Shown: positions 30,811-38,574, numbered from the stretch's first letter. The stretch: DNA of 46,457 nucleotides from Candidatus Saccharimonadota bacterium (GCA_017506895.1 JAFWBV010000003.1:1-46457); one strand, 5' to 3'. Made by a program: numbers and translations. The notes: generated by a model from the letters alone, not told the origin.

Positions 30811-31785
30811 CTATCTTAAGTACTCATGTAGTTTTTTGGTGTCTTTGTTTTTGCGAAGCTTTGACAAAGCTTTAGCTTCGATCTGGCGAATACGCTCACG
30901 CGTAACGTCAAATTCGTTGCCAACTTCTTCTAGCGTATGTGGTCTGCCGCCGCCTATGCCAAAACGTAAACGGATGATTTTTTGTTCTCGATCAGTTAAA
31001 GTAGCAATTATTTCAGAGAGTTGTTCTTTTAGAATTTGGTTAGAAGCGGCTTCTTCAGGAGAATCACGTTCTTCGTCTTCTACAAAATCTCCAAGCACTG
31101 AATCTTCGTCATCGCCATCGCGTCCTACAGATGCATCGAGTGAAGCAATATCTTGCTTGATGCGCATGACATAATCAACTTTCTCTGGTTCCATATCAAG
31201 GGCATTAGCGATTTCTTCGTTGGTTGGTTCACGATTTAATTCGGATGTAAGTTTACGTGTAGTGCGAAGAACCTTATTGATGGTTTCAACCATGTGAACT
31301 GGGATACGAATGGTGCGGGCTTGATCAGCAATAGCTCTAGTAATGGCCTGGCGAACCCACCAAGTAGCATAAGTCGAGAATTTAAAACCTTTATCAGGGT
31401 CAAATTTTTCGACCGCACGCAACAAACCGGTGTTCCCTTCTTGTATCAAATCTAGAAAATCTAGACCACGCCCACCGTATCTTTTGGCAATTGATACAAC
31501 GAGACGCATATTAGCTTCAACCATTTTGTCTTTGGCCTTTTTGTCGCCTTTAACTATTCTTTGAGCCAAATCAGCTTCTTCTTCAGGAGTTAAAAGTGGG
31601 ATTTTGCCAATCTCACGCAAATATAGACGCACTGAGTCGTCTGCAAAGGCGTCAACATTTTCGGCCGTAATGGCTAATTCTTCATCTGTTAACTCTTCTT
31701 CATTTTCAAGGTCGCCAGATTCTGGTTCGTCAAAATCTAGTGCTAAATCTTTTGCATTCAAAATATCTTCATTTTTAGAGTTCAT
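30811..31785 (-). CDS. rpoD: Primary sigma factor (sigma-70)
   Basis: 324 aa. Region 1.2 ([21 protein letters not shown]), region 2 ([20 protein letters not shown], binds the -10), region 3 and region 4 ([18 protein letters not shown], then [20 protein letters not shown], binds the -35) are complete. The large non-conserved region between 1.2 and 2 and most of region 1.1 are missing, giving a compact factor. Directly after dnaG, as in the conserved dnaG-rpoD operon. Has its own -10 8 nt before the ATG inside the dnaG tail. Confidence 0.97.
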   Translation of the reverse strand: MNSKNEDILNAKDLALDFDEPESGDLENEEELTDEELAITAENVDAFADDSVRLYLREIGKIPLLTPEEEADLAQRIVKGDKKAKDKMVEANMRLVVSIAKRYGGRGLDFLDLIQEGNTGLLRAVEKFDPDKGFKFSTYATWWVRQAITRAIADQARTIRIPVHMVETINKVLRTTRKLTSELNREPTNEEIANALDMEPEKVDYVMRIKQDIASLDASVGRDGDDEDSVLGDFVEDEERDSPEEAASNQILKEQLSEIIATLTDREQKIIRLRFGIGGGRPHTLEEVGNEFDVTRERIRQIEAKALSKLRKNKDTKKLHEYLR

Positions 31786-31793
31786 TACGTAGA

Positions 31794-31799
31794 ATTATA
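31794..31799 (-). promoter_or_regulatory. -10 of rpoD
   Basis: TATAAT on the minus strand (31794-31799), 8 nt before the rpoD ATG, ending just before the dnaG stop at 31802. Allows rpoD expression separate from dnaG. Confidence 0.5.
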
Positions 31800-31801
31800 T
31801 G

Positions 31802-33439
31802 CTATTTTTGGGTTTTTTGCAACTCGTTTATTGAATGAAGGATCTCTAAATACTCTTCGGAGTCTTCTTCTAATTCTGACAACTTATTATTTAACTCAGC
31901 AATCTTGGCTTTGGCAATTTCCTGCTGGTAAATAGCTAGTAGCTCTTTCGCTTCTTTCTCATAGTCCTGCGTACTAGATAGTTCGTGTTCAGAGTTAAAA
32001 ATTAGCTCAAGTTCAGCCAGTTTGGCGTCATCGTCTGGAATTTCAAGCGGAATTTTGGTTTTGACAATACCGCCGTATACTTTAAGGGCGAGAAGTGAAT
32101 TTTCTAGTTTTTCAAGCTTATCACTTTTGACTTTTGTTTTAGGTTTTTTAAGATAATGCTTGGGGGACTGTTCTAATTTTTTTTGCAAACGTTCGCCCTT
32201 TTCGCGTAAGGTTGCTACATCTATACCGAGTTTTTTGGCTATTTTAGTTTCATAGCTGGCACGCTCGACTTCGTCTTTTACATATTCTAAAAGTTTTAGG
32301 GCAACATCAGAATACTTGCGTTTTCCTGGTGCAGAAGAAAGATCGAGATTTTCTTCGTATTTTTGCAAAAGCCAATCTACGGCTGGTACACTATGGTTTA
32401 CGGCATCTTGCCAAAGTTTCGGGTCTTTTTGAATGAGCTCATCTGGATCCTTTGCGCCGTGATAATCTGAAATGACCGTAAGATCTATACCTAAATCACC
32501 GGCAAGCATAATGGCACGCTCGGTAGCCTTAACTCCGGCCGAATCACCGTCGTAAGCAAGTCGAATATCACTAGTAAGATTTGAAAGAATTTTAAGATGC
32601 TGTTCTGTCATAGCGGTGCCGGATGTAGCCACCGCACTCTTAACACCTGCTTGATGCGATGAAATTACATCCATATTCCCTTCCACAATAACTGCATAGC
32701 CTTCTCGCCGAATCGCTTCTTTAGCTTGAAAAAGTCCGAAAACAAATCTCGATTTATTGAACAGTAAGGTTTCTGGAGTGTTTAAATACTTCGGCTCGCC
32801 GGTCTTCAAAATGCGGGCGGTAAACCCTATCACGCTTCCAGATGTGTCGATGAAGGGCACCATCATACGATCGCGGAATAAATCAGTTTTTTTACGATTA
32901 AGGAGCCCTGCGGCTTCTAGCTCATCCAAGCTAAAGCCACGTTTTCTTAAGATATCAAGCATAGCTCTGCCACTAGCTGGAGAATAACCGATTTTAAACT
33001 CGGCAACCGTCTTACGATTTAAATTGCGTTTATAAAAAACATACTCACAGACTTTTTGGTTACGAACTAGGCAAATCTGATAAAACTTTGCTGCTAGGCT
33101 TAAGGCTTCACGGGCGCGAGCTTTTTTCTTTGAAACGGCGGGATCGCCACCTTGATATTTAGTAATGTCAACACCGGCTCTGGCAGCGAGTTTTTCGAGT
33201 GCTTCTTTAAAACTAATACCTTCAACTTCCATGATGAAAGTAAAAATATCGCCCCCTTTGTTGGCGGAAAAATCATGCCAAATACCTTTTTCTGGAGAGA
33301 CCATGAAGCTGGGAGTTTTGTCAACGCCCCATGGCGAACGACCTTTGAGACTACGACCGGCTCGTTTTAATTCTACATATTGACCCACCACATCTTCCAC
33401 GCTCAGGCGTGATTTTATCTCGTCTTTTAGGTCATTCAT
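31802..33439 (-). CDS. dnaG: DNA primase without zinc-ribbon cysteines
   Basis: 545 aa. Makes RNA primers for replication. The TOPRIM core is intact (VIVEGNMDVISSHQAGV; RLAYDGDSAGVKATERA), as are the N-terminal RNA-polymerase-like basic motifs (DRMMVPFIDTSGSVIGFTAR). In the N-terminal zinc-binding domain the spacing is kept (AGRSLKGRSPWGVDKTPSFM, then KGIWHDFSANKGGDIFTFIM), but the family's CPFH and CFGCG are SPWG and DFSANKGG: all metal ligands are gone. The C-terminal helicase-binding part is short and coiled-coil. Start lies 8 nt after a -10 shared with the divergent gene. Confidence 0.95.
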   Translation of the reverse strand: MNDLKDEIKSRLSVEDVVGQYVELKRAGRSLKGRSPWGVDKTPSFMVSPEKGIWHDFSANKGGDIFTFIMEVEGISFKEALEKLAARAGVDITKYQGGDPAVSKKKARAREALSLAAKFYQICLVRNQKVCEYVFYKRNLNRKTVAEFKIGYSPASGRAMLDILRKRGFSLDELEAAGLLNRKKTDLFRDRMMVPFIDTSGSVIGFTARILKTGEPKYLNTPETLLFNKSRFVFGLFQAKEAIRREGYAVIVEGNMDVISSHQAGVKSAVATSGTAMTEQHLKILSNLTSDIRLAYDGDSAGVKATERAIMLAGDLGIDLTVISDYHGAKDPDELIQKDPKLWQDAVNHSVPAVDWLLQKYEENLDLSSAPGKRKYSDVALKLLEYVKDEVERASYETKIAKKLGIDVATLREKGERLQKKLEQSPKHYLKKPKTKVKSDKLEKLENSLLALKVYGGIVKTKIPLEIPDDDAKLAELELIFNSEHELSSTQDYEKEAKELLAIYQQEIAKAKIAELNNKLSELEEDSEEYLEILHSINELQKTQK

Positions 33440-33443
33440 ATGC

Positions 33444-33453
33444 TATAATTATA
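33444..33453. promoter_or_regulatory. Bidirectional palindromic -10 between dnaG and the 209-aa gene
   Basis: TATAATTATA is its own reverse complement. It gives TATAAT on the plus strand (33444-33449) and on the minus strand (33448-33453). Each start codon lies exactly 8 nt beyond its -10, and only 18 bp separate the two ATGs. Confidence 0.7.
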
Positions 33454-33457
33454 TCAT

Positions 33458-34087
33458 ATGGATAGACAGGAGTATTTGGATCAAATATCAGCTGCCAATC
33501 GTCCCGTTAAAGCTGGTGGTGGGAAAGTTAAAAGTGTGCTTTCTTCAAAATTCTTTTTGGTTGGGATAATCTTTGTAGTGTTACTAGTTATAATAATTGT
33601 AATCGGTGCAATTCTTAGTGGTGGTAAAAGCGGCATAAAAGAAAAGACATATGCCTTAAATATGCATATCAGCTACGATATGAGCGTTATTGATAATTAC
33701 CAAAAATCCATCAAATCTTCAGATTTACGTTCGGATAGTGCGTCATTATATAGTGTGCTTTCGAATACAAACCGCGACCTAGAGAGCTACCTGAAAGATA
33801 CCTATGGCAACAGTGATCCGAAAGGTGCACTGAAAGAGAGTAAGCAAAATGAGCTAGCTCTAGAGAGAGATGGCCTGGAATCAGAATTATTTGAGGCAAA
33901 AATTAACGGTCTACTCGATACAATATTCGCAAGAAAATTTTCGTACGAAATATCACTGCTGCTTAATGAAGAGTATCAGATATACAGTGCCGTGAATAAT
34001 GATACCTTAAAAGGAATCATTGACACTTCTTATAATAGTCTGGAAAATTTATATAATAAGATTGATAATTTTTCGGAAGCCAAATAA
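33458..34087 (+). CDS. Single-pass membrane protein with helical outer domain, unknown
   Basis: 209 aa. A 30-residue cytoplasmic start, one membrane helix at about 31-53 (FFLVGIIFVVLLVIIIVIGAI) and a helical outside domain (ISYDMSVIDNYQKSIKSSDL, LERDGLESELFEAKINGLLD). No cysteine, no recognised family. Divergent from dnaG with a shared -10, followed after 18 nt by mscL with its own AAGGAGG-like site, so the two are probably co-transcribed. Confidence 0.65.
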   Translation: MDRQEYLDQISAANRPVKAGGGKVKSVLSSKFFLVGIIFVVLLVIIIVIGAILSGGKSGIKEKTYALNMHISYDMSVIDNYQKSIKSSDLRSDSASLYSVLSNTNRDLESYLKDTYGNSDPKGALKESKQNELALERDGLESELFEAKINGLLDTIFARKFSYEISLLLNEEYQIYSAVNNDTLKGIIDTSYNSLENLYNKIDNFSEAK

Positions 34088-34105
34088 TTATAAGGAAGGA
34101 GTTTT

Positions 34106-34498
34106 ATGGCTAAATCAGAAGAAGTTAAGAAACTTCAAGAAAAACAAGGTCTGAAAGAAGAATTTATTGAGTTCATCAATCGTGGTTCGATGATTGATCT
34201 CGCAGTGGGTGTTGCCGTAGGTGGCGCTTTTACGGCGATTGTTAATTCTCTGGTTAATGATATCGTAATGCCGATTGTAGGTTTGTTACTGGGTGGCGTT
34301 GATTTTACTGGGCTTGCCTTAAGAATTCCTAACTTTTTTGGCACGGGTGACGAAGCTGTAATTGCTTATGGTAACTTTATTCAGCATGTTGTGCAGTTCT
34401 TGGTGATTGCTTGGGTGATTTTCATGGTAATCAAGGCTATGAACAGGCTAAATCGTCGATGCGATGCGAAAAAGGCTGCAAAAGAAGCCGCTAAATAA
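34106..34498 (+). CDS. mscL: Large-conductance mechanosensitive channel
   Basis: 130 aa. Opens under membrane tension to release solutes in osmotic downshock. First helix FINRGSMIDLAVGVAVGGAFTAIV with the conserved N-R-G-x-x-x-D-L-A-V-G pattern, periplasmic loop, second helix IQHVVQFLVIAWVIFMVIKA, and a basic cytoplasmic C-terminal helix (LNRRCDAKKAAKEAAK). Normal length. A strong AAGGAAGGAG site lies 5 nt before the ATG. Convergent with the MmcQ-like gene, 17 bp between stops. Confidence 0.95.
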   Translation: MAKSEEVKKLQEKQGLKEEFIEFINRGSMIDLAVGVAVGGAFTAIVNSLVNDIVMPIVGLLLGGVDFTGLALRIPNFFGTGDEAVIAYGNFIQHVVQFLVIAWVIFMVIKAMNRLNRRCDAKKAAKEAAK

Positions 34499-34515
34499 AG
34501 AACTTATATACGATT

Positions 34516-34800
34516 TTATGTGAGATTGTAGCTCAGACGAATGAGATCTTCGATTTCGTCTGGGCTTAATTGGTTTGCGAGCACAATTTCAACACCGCCT
34601 TTACCAAAATATCTAGACTCCATAACTGTTTCGTACTTCGTTTTTAGGTTCTCACTGAGTAGTGGATCGCAACGTACTTCAATAGTATTCTTATTTACAA
34701 CTAGAAATGCTTTGTCGGATTTAAAATAAAGTTGGCGATGCTTTTCGGTTTTGGCTGTATAATCTGAGATACCGCTTATTTTAGAAATGTCAAATACCAT
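34516..34800 (-). CDS. MmcQ/YjbR-family protein
   Basis: 94 aa. KAFLVVNKNTIEVRCDPLLS followed by LKTKYETVMESRYFGKGGVE and DEIEDLIRLSYNLT follow the MmcQ/YjbR pattern (a small double-wing fold with a CyaY-like shape, proposed to bind DNA). Typical YjbR proteins are about 115 aa, so the N-terminus is short. The start overlaps the end of orn by 25 nt; the three genes argS-orn-mmcQ form one coupled unit. Function in the cell is not known. Confidence 0.7.
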   Translation of the reverse strand: MVFDISKISGISDYTAKTEKHRQLYFKSDKAFLVVNKNTIEVRCDPLLSENLKTKYETVMESRYFGKGGVEIVLANQLSPDEIEDLIRLSYNLT

Positions 34801-35300
34801 TTCAACTCCTCAATTGAACCGTTAATATCATCCAGGGCACGATGGTTTTCGGGTTTAACAAATTTTTTATGTAAGGCATTTTCAAAATATATTTTCCAGG
34901 CGGAGACATCAAGCATACGATAATGTAGTTTCTGGTTTAGTTCTGGCATTTCTTTTTCGATGAATTTGCGATCCTGATGAATAGAGTTGCCAGCAAGATA
35001 GATTTCGTTGCCAAAATTCTGTGAAACAAATTTGAGTAACTCTTTTTCGACCGTTTCGATTGGTTGGCCTTTTTGGTTTTGGGCCTGCAGGGCATCGCGA
35101 GATGAGGAATGCTTTTCCCAAAAGTCACCGACCATACGCTTTTTGATTAGATTTTCGTCGACCTTAACTATGGCTTCGAATCTTGCAATTTCGTTTAGCT
35201 TCATATCGGTAGCAATAGCAGCAACTTCAAGGATTTTATCTTTGGCTGGATCGAGCCCAGTCATTTCCAAGTCTATCCATAATAATGTGGCTTTTTTCAT
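34776..35300 (-). CDS. orn: Oligoribonuclease
   Basis: 174 aa. Degrades 2-5 nt RNA and signalling-derived dinucleotides to mononucleotides. DEDDh 3'-5' exonuclease: LLWIDLEMTGLDP gives the first D and E, AGNSIHQDRKFIEKEMP the next D, and HRALDDINGSIEELKWY the last H and D. Length is normal. Begins in TAATG overlap with the argS stop (1-nt overlap), so it is translated after argS. Confidence 0.95.
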   Translation of the reverse strand: MKKATLLWIDLEMTGLDPAKDKILEVAAIATDMKLNEIARFEAIVKVDENLIKKRMVGDFWEKHSSSRDALQAQNQKGQPIETVEKELLKFVSQNFGNEIYLAGNSIHQDRKFIEKEMPELNQKLHYRMLDVSAWKIYFENALHKKFVKPENHRALDDINGSIEELKWYLTFLK

Positions 35301-37081
35301 TACATCTCCTCTGGAATTTTAATTCCTAAAATATTTAGACCATGAGTCATCACATTCAAGTACTTTTCTACTAATCGGATACGTTCTGGCTCTTGCTCGC
35401 TACCAATCACTTCGCAATGTTCGTAGAAACGGCTGAAGGCCTGCGCCAGTTCGTATAAATAATTTGCGACTTTATGAGGAGCCATTTCGACAACGGCTTC
35501 ATCAAGGATGGTATGGTATTCAAGAAGCTTCTTGATTAAGTTTCGCTCTGATATTGTAATGCGCACCTGCGAACTGCTTTGCTTGCGCTCATCGTTAATT
35601 GAACTTTTTGCCAGAATCTTCTTGGCACGAACCGCTGAGTAGAGAAGGTAGGGGCCGGAATTGCCAGTCATTTTGACAGACTCTTTTGGATCAAAGATGA
35701 TATCGCCGCCCATTTTATATTTTAGGAAGGCATACTTGGTGGCAGCCAAAGATATGATTTCGTCTGTCGAATGATATTCGTTCGCTAATTCAGAACGAAC
35801 CATGTTTAGGACATCAATGGCTTTCAAGAAGTTCCCTTTTCGTGATGACATTTTGACTCCACCGGTCAGCTTAACGAGCCCGTGGGTAAGATGAGTAGTC
35901 TTTTCGACTAATTCGGGGGCGTACTGTTCGATAGATTTTAGAACTACCTTCATATAATCGAGCTGTTCGGAGCCGGTAATGACGACGGATTTATCAAAAT
36001 GATAATCCTGCCATTTAGTGAAAATAAGGCCAACGTCTTTGGTCTCGTAAGTGGGGACGCCTTCTTTATTAATGAAGACGCGAGTATGAAGGCCGTACTT
36101 GTCGCCGTTGAAAATGACGGCACCATCAGAGTATTCGTAAACACCTTTTTCTAATTGCTCCTTAACTTTTTCTAGACCAAGGTCGGCGACAGTGGACTCG
36201 GGATAATATTTATCAAAGTGAACGCCGATGGAATGATAGAAGTGGTCGAAATATTGGTAGGATAGTTCTCTGCCTTTCCAGTAAAGTTCTGAAAGAGTAG
36301 GAGCCGAGAAAGATTCTTTCTCAGAACGCTCTCTCGCTTCTGTCGTTACAGAGTTCGGTCGCTCCGTATTTACCCCGTCATCAAATATGCTCTTCGAAAG
36401 AATCTTTTTCGGTTCTCCTGTTGCATTTATTTGATATATTTCTTTGTTGAGTTTTGTAATCTCCTGTTTAGCGGTTTCGTCGTCTTCATAAGCAGCGGTG
36501 CCTTCGATATAGCATCTGGCTATATCTTCGATGGTTAGTTCTTCTATTGGCTTTTTTTGTAGGGCATACATGGTTTTGGCGACATGAAGACCGACGTCAC
36601 CACCAAAGTTTGCACGAATTACTTTAGCGCCAGCGTATTCGAATAATCTAGCAATCGAATCCCCGACCACGCTGGTATAAAGATGGCCAACGTGAAGAAC
36701 TTTGAATGGATTCGGATCGCTGAACTCACAAATAACGGTTTGACCTTTGTATCTATCTGACTCGAAGTTGTCATCTAATTTATTAATCGAATTCTGCAAA
36801 AACTCTTCTGATAATATAAAATTCAAAAACCCAGGGGAAGTTATTATAAGCTTTTGTTCGCTAGCTAGTTTGCTCCCGTTGTCGCAAGCACTCACATAAG
36901 CATCTGATAGCTCTTCGGCGATTTGCATCGGGGATCTTCGAAGATCCTTGGCGAGCTTCATAGGGGCGTTTGATGAATAATCAGCGTCAATGCTATCTGG
37001 GGACGGAGTGAGATCGGGTTCAAAATCAAGGCCATAAAGGTCTTGAATAAGTTTTTTAAGCTGGTCTTTTAGCTCTTGCAT
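35300..37081 (-). CDS. argS: Arginyl-tRNA synthetase with in-frame palindromic insertion
   Basis: 593 aa. Charges tRNA-Arg. The Add1 N-terminal domain is followed by the HIGH motif in PFKVLHVGHLYTSVVGDSIA, the conserved region TKDVGLIFTKWQDYHFDKSV, the KMSK-like motif KMSSRKGNFLKA, and a DALR anticodon-binding end (LLEYHTILDEAVVEMAPHKV). Residues about 222-260 (containing VNTERPNSVTTEARERSEKE) are a low-complexity insert that matches a 119-bp palindromic element. Near residue 68 CDNGSKLASEQ may be the remnant of another. The start has TATAAT 6 nt upstream. A tRNA-Arg gene lies only about 1.5 kb away. Confidence 0.96.
   Translation of the reverse strand: MQELKDQLKKLIQDLYGLDFEPDLTPSPDSIDADYSSNAPMKLAKDLRRSPMQIAEELSDAYVSACDNGSKLASEQKLIITSPGFLNFILSEEFLQNSINKLDDNFESDRYKGQTVICEFSDPNPFKVLHVGHLYTSVVGDSIARLFEYAGAKVIRANFGGDVGLHVAKTMYALQKKPIEELTIEDIARCYIEGTAAYEDDETAKQEITKLNKEIYQINATGEPKKILSKSIFDDGVNTERPNSVTTEARERSEKESFSAPTLSELYWKGRELSYQYFDHFYHSIGVHFDKYYPESTVADLGLEKVKEQLEKGVYEYSDGAVIFNGDKYGLHTRVFINKEGVPTYETKDVGLIFTKWQDYHFDKSVVITGSEQLDYMKVVLKSIEQYAPELVEKTTHLTHGLVKLTGGVKMSSRKGNFLKAIDVLNMVRSELANEYHSTDEIISLAATKYAFLKYKMGGDIIFDPKESVKMTGNSGPYLLYSAVRAKKILAKSSINDERKQSSSQVRITISERNLIKKLLEYHTILDEAVVEMAPHKVANYLYELAQAFSRFYEHCEVIGSEQEPERIRLVEKYLNVMTHGLNILGIKIPEEM
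36300..36418 (-). repeat. 119-bp palindromic element inside argS (copy C)
   Basis: End arms pair as GGAG..CCGAGAAAGATTC on the left with GAATCTTTTTCGG..CTCC on the right, with a 2-nt bulge and one mismatch. The core hairpin TCTGT-CGTT-ACAGA sits at the same place as in copies A and B. The argS frame reads through. Confidence 0.8.
36872..36885 (-). repeat. Possible remnant of a palindromic element in argS
   Basis: GCTCCCGTTGTCGC is identical to 14 bp of copy B in ileS (6763-6776) in the same orientation and frame, giving DNGS in both proteins. End arms are not visible, so this is either a decayed copy or coincidence. Confidence 0.4.
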
Positions 37082-37087
37082 AAATTA

Positions 37088-37096
37088 ATTATACCA
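37088..37096 (-). promoter_or_regulatory. Extended -10 promoter of argS-orn-mmcQ
   Basis: TGGTATAAT on the minus strand, TATAAT at 37088-37093, 6 nt from the argS ATG. Confidence 0.65.
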
Positions 37097-37111
37097 TAAT
37101 TAATAGGGATG

Positions 37112-37120
37112 TGATATAAT
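37112..37120 (+). promoter_or_regulatory. Extended -10 promoter of tRNA-Gly
   Basis: TGATATAAT with TATAAT at 37115-37120; the mature tRNA begins 9 nt later. Lies back to back with the argS promoter, about 20 bp away. Confidence 0.7.
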
Positions 37121-37129
37121 GAAGGCGTC

Positions 37130-37204
37130 GCGGGTATCGTATAGCGGCTATTATGTATCCTTCCCAAGGATGAGATCAGGGTCCGACTCCCTGTACCCGC
37201 ACCA
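37130..37204 (+). tRNA. tRNA-Gly(CCC), CCA encoded
   Basis: Acceptor GCGGGTA/TACCCGC, anticodon arm TATCC-TTCCCAA-GGATG with anticodon CCC, T-stem CAGGG/CCCTG, discriminator A, CCA in the DNA. The T-loop reads TCCGACT: position 55, normally U converted to pseudouridine, is C. The first half (TCGTATAGCGGCTATTA) closely follows bacterial tRNA-Gly. Confidence 0.92.
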
Positions 37205-37212
37205 AGAAAAGT

Positions 37213-37238
37213 AAAAATAACCATAAATGGTTATTTTT
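37213..37238 (+). terminator. Terminator of tRNA-Gly
   Basis: AAAAATAACCAT-AA-ATGGTTATTTTT stem followed by T residues, 9 nt after the tRNA 3' end. Confidence 0.85.
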
Positions 37239-37323
37239 TATAGATTATGATTTTGAGTAATTTTATAATAGTATAATCTGCTAATAGCTCCAGCATTTAA
37301 CTGGGGAGAAAGCATAAGATTTA

Positions 37324-37352
37324 TTGACTTTTATGACGTTTTGTGATATAAT
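37324..37352 (+). promoter_or_regulatory. Promoter of the 50-aa gene
   Basis: TTGACT (37324-37329), 17-bp spacer, TGATATAAT with TATAAT at 37347-37352, then 6 nt to the ATG. The only leaderless-type promoter here that also has a near-perfect -35. Confidence 0.8.
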
Positions 37353-37358
37353 ATAGAT

Positions 37359-37511
37359 ATGGGAGCTTTATTGAGTTTAACCGAAGAAAGATTGTTCGAT
37401 TTGATCGATCGATTTTTGGATTCTGGAGATACTCAAAGCGCTTATGAAATGTTGAAAAAACACCAAGGCAGGCTGAATGTAAACACTGGCCTTGGGATGG
37501 AAAAATACTAG
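37359..37511 (+). CDS. 50-aa protein of unknown function, strongly promoted
   Basis: 50 aa: begins MGALLSLTEERLFDLIDRFL and ends TGLGMEKY. Amphipathic helical character (LTEERLFDLIDRFLDSGDT, then AYEMLKKHQGRL), soluble, no cysteine. It is supported by the best promoter of the window, with the -10 placed exactly 6 nt before the ATG as in its neighbours, and it ends 1 bp before the convergent PrsA-like stop. Too short for ordinary gene finders. Function unknown; perhaps a small regulator or protein-binding helix pair. Confidence 0.65.
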   Translation: MGALLSLTEERLFDLIDRFLDSGDTQSAYEMLKKHQGRLNVNTGLGMEKY

Positions 37512-37512
37512 A

Positions 37513-38553
37513 TTATTCAGTAGGCTCGTCAATTGATGATTCGACCAGACTTGGATCTTTGATGTCGATATATTCAGAGATTTTGTTTTCTTCTTTTAGG
37601 GCACTGTAGCGTTTAGTAAATTCGGTAAATGGGATTTTGATGGAAACGAAGTTGACCTCGGCGTCGGTCTTTTTAATAAGTTTAACAAAATAGTAGCCGT
37701 CACCGTTCATGGAAACAAAACGCTCACTTCTTTGTCCAGGCTCTAATTTCATGGCTTCGGTGGCACGACCGCCATCGATGTTTTTGTTGTCGACAAGACC
37801 ACCGGTCTCTTCGTAGATAATACTGTTCCCGAGCGAATTAACGACGGCCTGAAAATCACCGCCATTTTCACGAAGCTGCTTTTCTACTGAATCGGCTAGG
37901 ATACTAGCGTTTTCGTCAAGAGCAATTTCAACTTTTGCTTTTACTAAACTTAGATACAACATGCGCTTATATTCATCTTTAGTGAGACCAAAATTGTCTG
38001 AGATGATTTTAATAAAACCTTCTTCGGAGCGATCAATCCCACCGGCTTTGAGATGACGATCAAATTCATTATCGACTTCTTCGTTCGAAACGGTAATATC
38101 TAGCTCTTTAGCAAGTTTTAAAGCGTAGGCGTAAGTTTCTGCTTCAGTGAGGGCGGTGCGTTTATACTCATTGACGAGCTGCTCGGCCGAATCATTATCA
38201 AACTGGCTGCCAGACTGGCGTTCGATGGAAGTCATACTGCTGCGATAAAACATTAAATAATCAGAAAAACGAACATTTTCGGAATCAACATTAGCTACTG
38301 GGACAGGAATGATTTCGGTGATTTTAAAAAGAAGATCGTCGGTCATGCCAATTCGGTAAAGGGCTAGCCAGCCGCCGACAATGATAAGAGCGAGGACTAT
38401 AACGGCAATCAGAATCGTATTAATCACAATGCGATGTCTCGTCCATTGAAGTGGATACTTAAATTTGCGACCTTTGGCAAGAACTTCTTCGCGTCTTTCG
38501 GCGACTTTTTCCTGCTCGGTTTTTTTCTCAGTTTTCTTCTTTATTAGATTCAT
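37513..38553 (-). CDS. Membrane-anchored SurA/PrsA-like foldase
   Basis: 346 aa. A basic cytoplasmic start, one membrane helix at about 46-68 (VINTILIAVIVLALIIVGGWL), a SurA-N-like helical chaperone domain (residues about 85-225, with VRFSDYLMFYRSSMTSIERQ and LTEAETYAYALKLAKELDIT), then a reduced parvulin-type region (about 240-320: GGDFQAVVNSLGNSIIYEET, GLVDNKNIDGGRATEAMKLE, GYYFVKLIKKTDAEVNF). The order is that of PrsA/SurA foldases, which help secreted proteins fold outside the membrane. The many surface proteins of this window are plausible clients. Whether it still isomerises proline bonds is unclear. -10 lies 6 nt before the ATG. Confidence 0.75.
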   Translation of the reverse strand: MNLIKKKTEKKTEQEKVAERREEVLAKGRKFKYPLQWTRHRIVINTILIAVIVLALIIVGGWLALYRIGMTDDLLFKITEIIPVPVANVDSENVRFSDYLMFYRSSMTSIERQSGSQFDNDSAEQLVNEYKRTALTEAETYAYALKLAKELDITVSNEEVDNEFDRHLKAGGIDRSEEGFIKIISDNFGLTKDEYKRMLYLSLVKAKVEIALDENASILADSVEKQLRENGGDFQAVVNSLGNSIIYEETGGLVDNKNIDGGRATEAMKLEPGQRSERFVSMNGDGYYFVKLIKKTDAEVNFVSIKIPFTEFTKRYSALKEENKISEYIDIKDPSLVESSIDEPTE

Positions 38554-38559
38554 AATTAT

Positions 38560-38565
38560 ATTATA
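38560..38565 (-). promoter_or_regulatory. -10 of the foldase gene (leaderless type)
   Basis: TATAAT on the minus strand at 38560-38565, 6 nt before the ATG at 38553. A second overlapping TATAAT ends 1 nt from the ATG and is too close to be used. Lies just after the tRNA-Arg 3' end. Confidence 0.55.
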
Positions 38566-38574
38566 CTAAATAAT

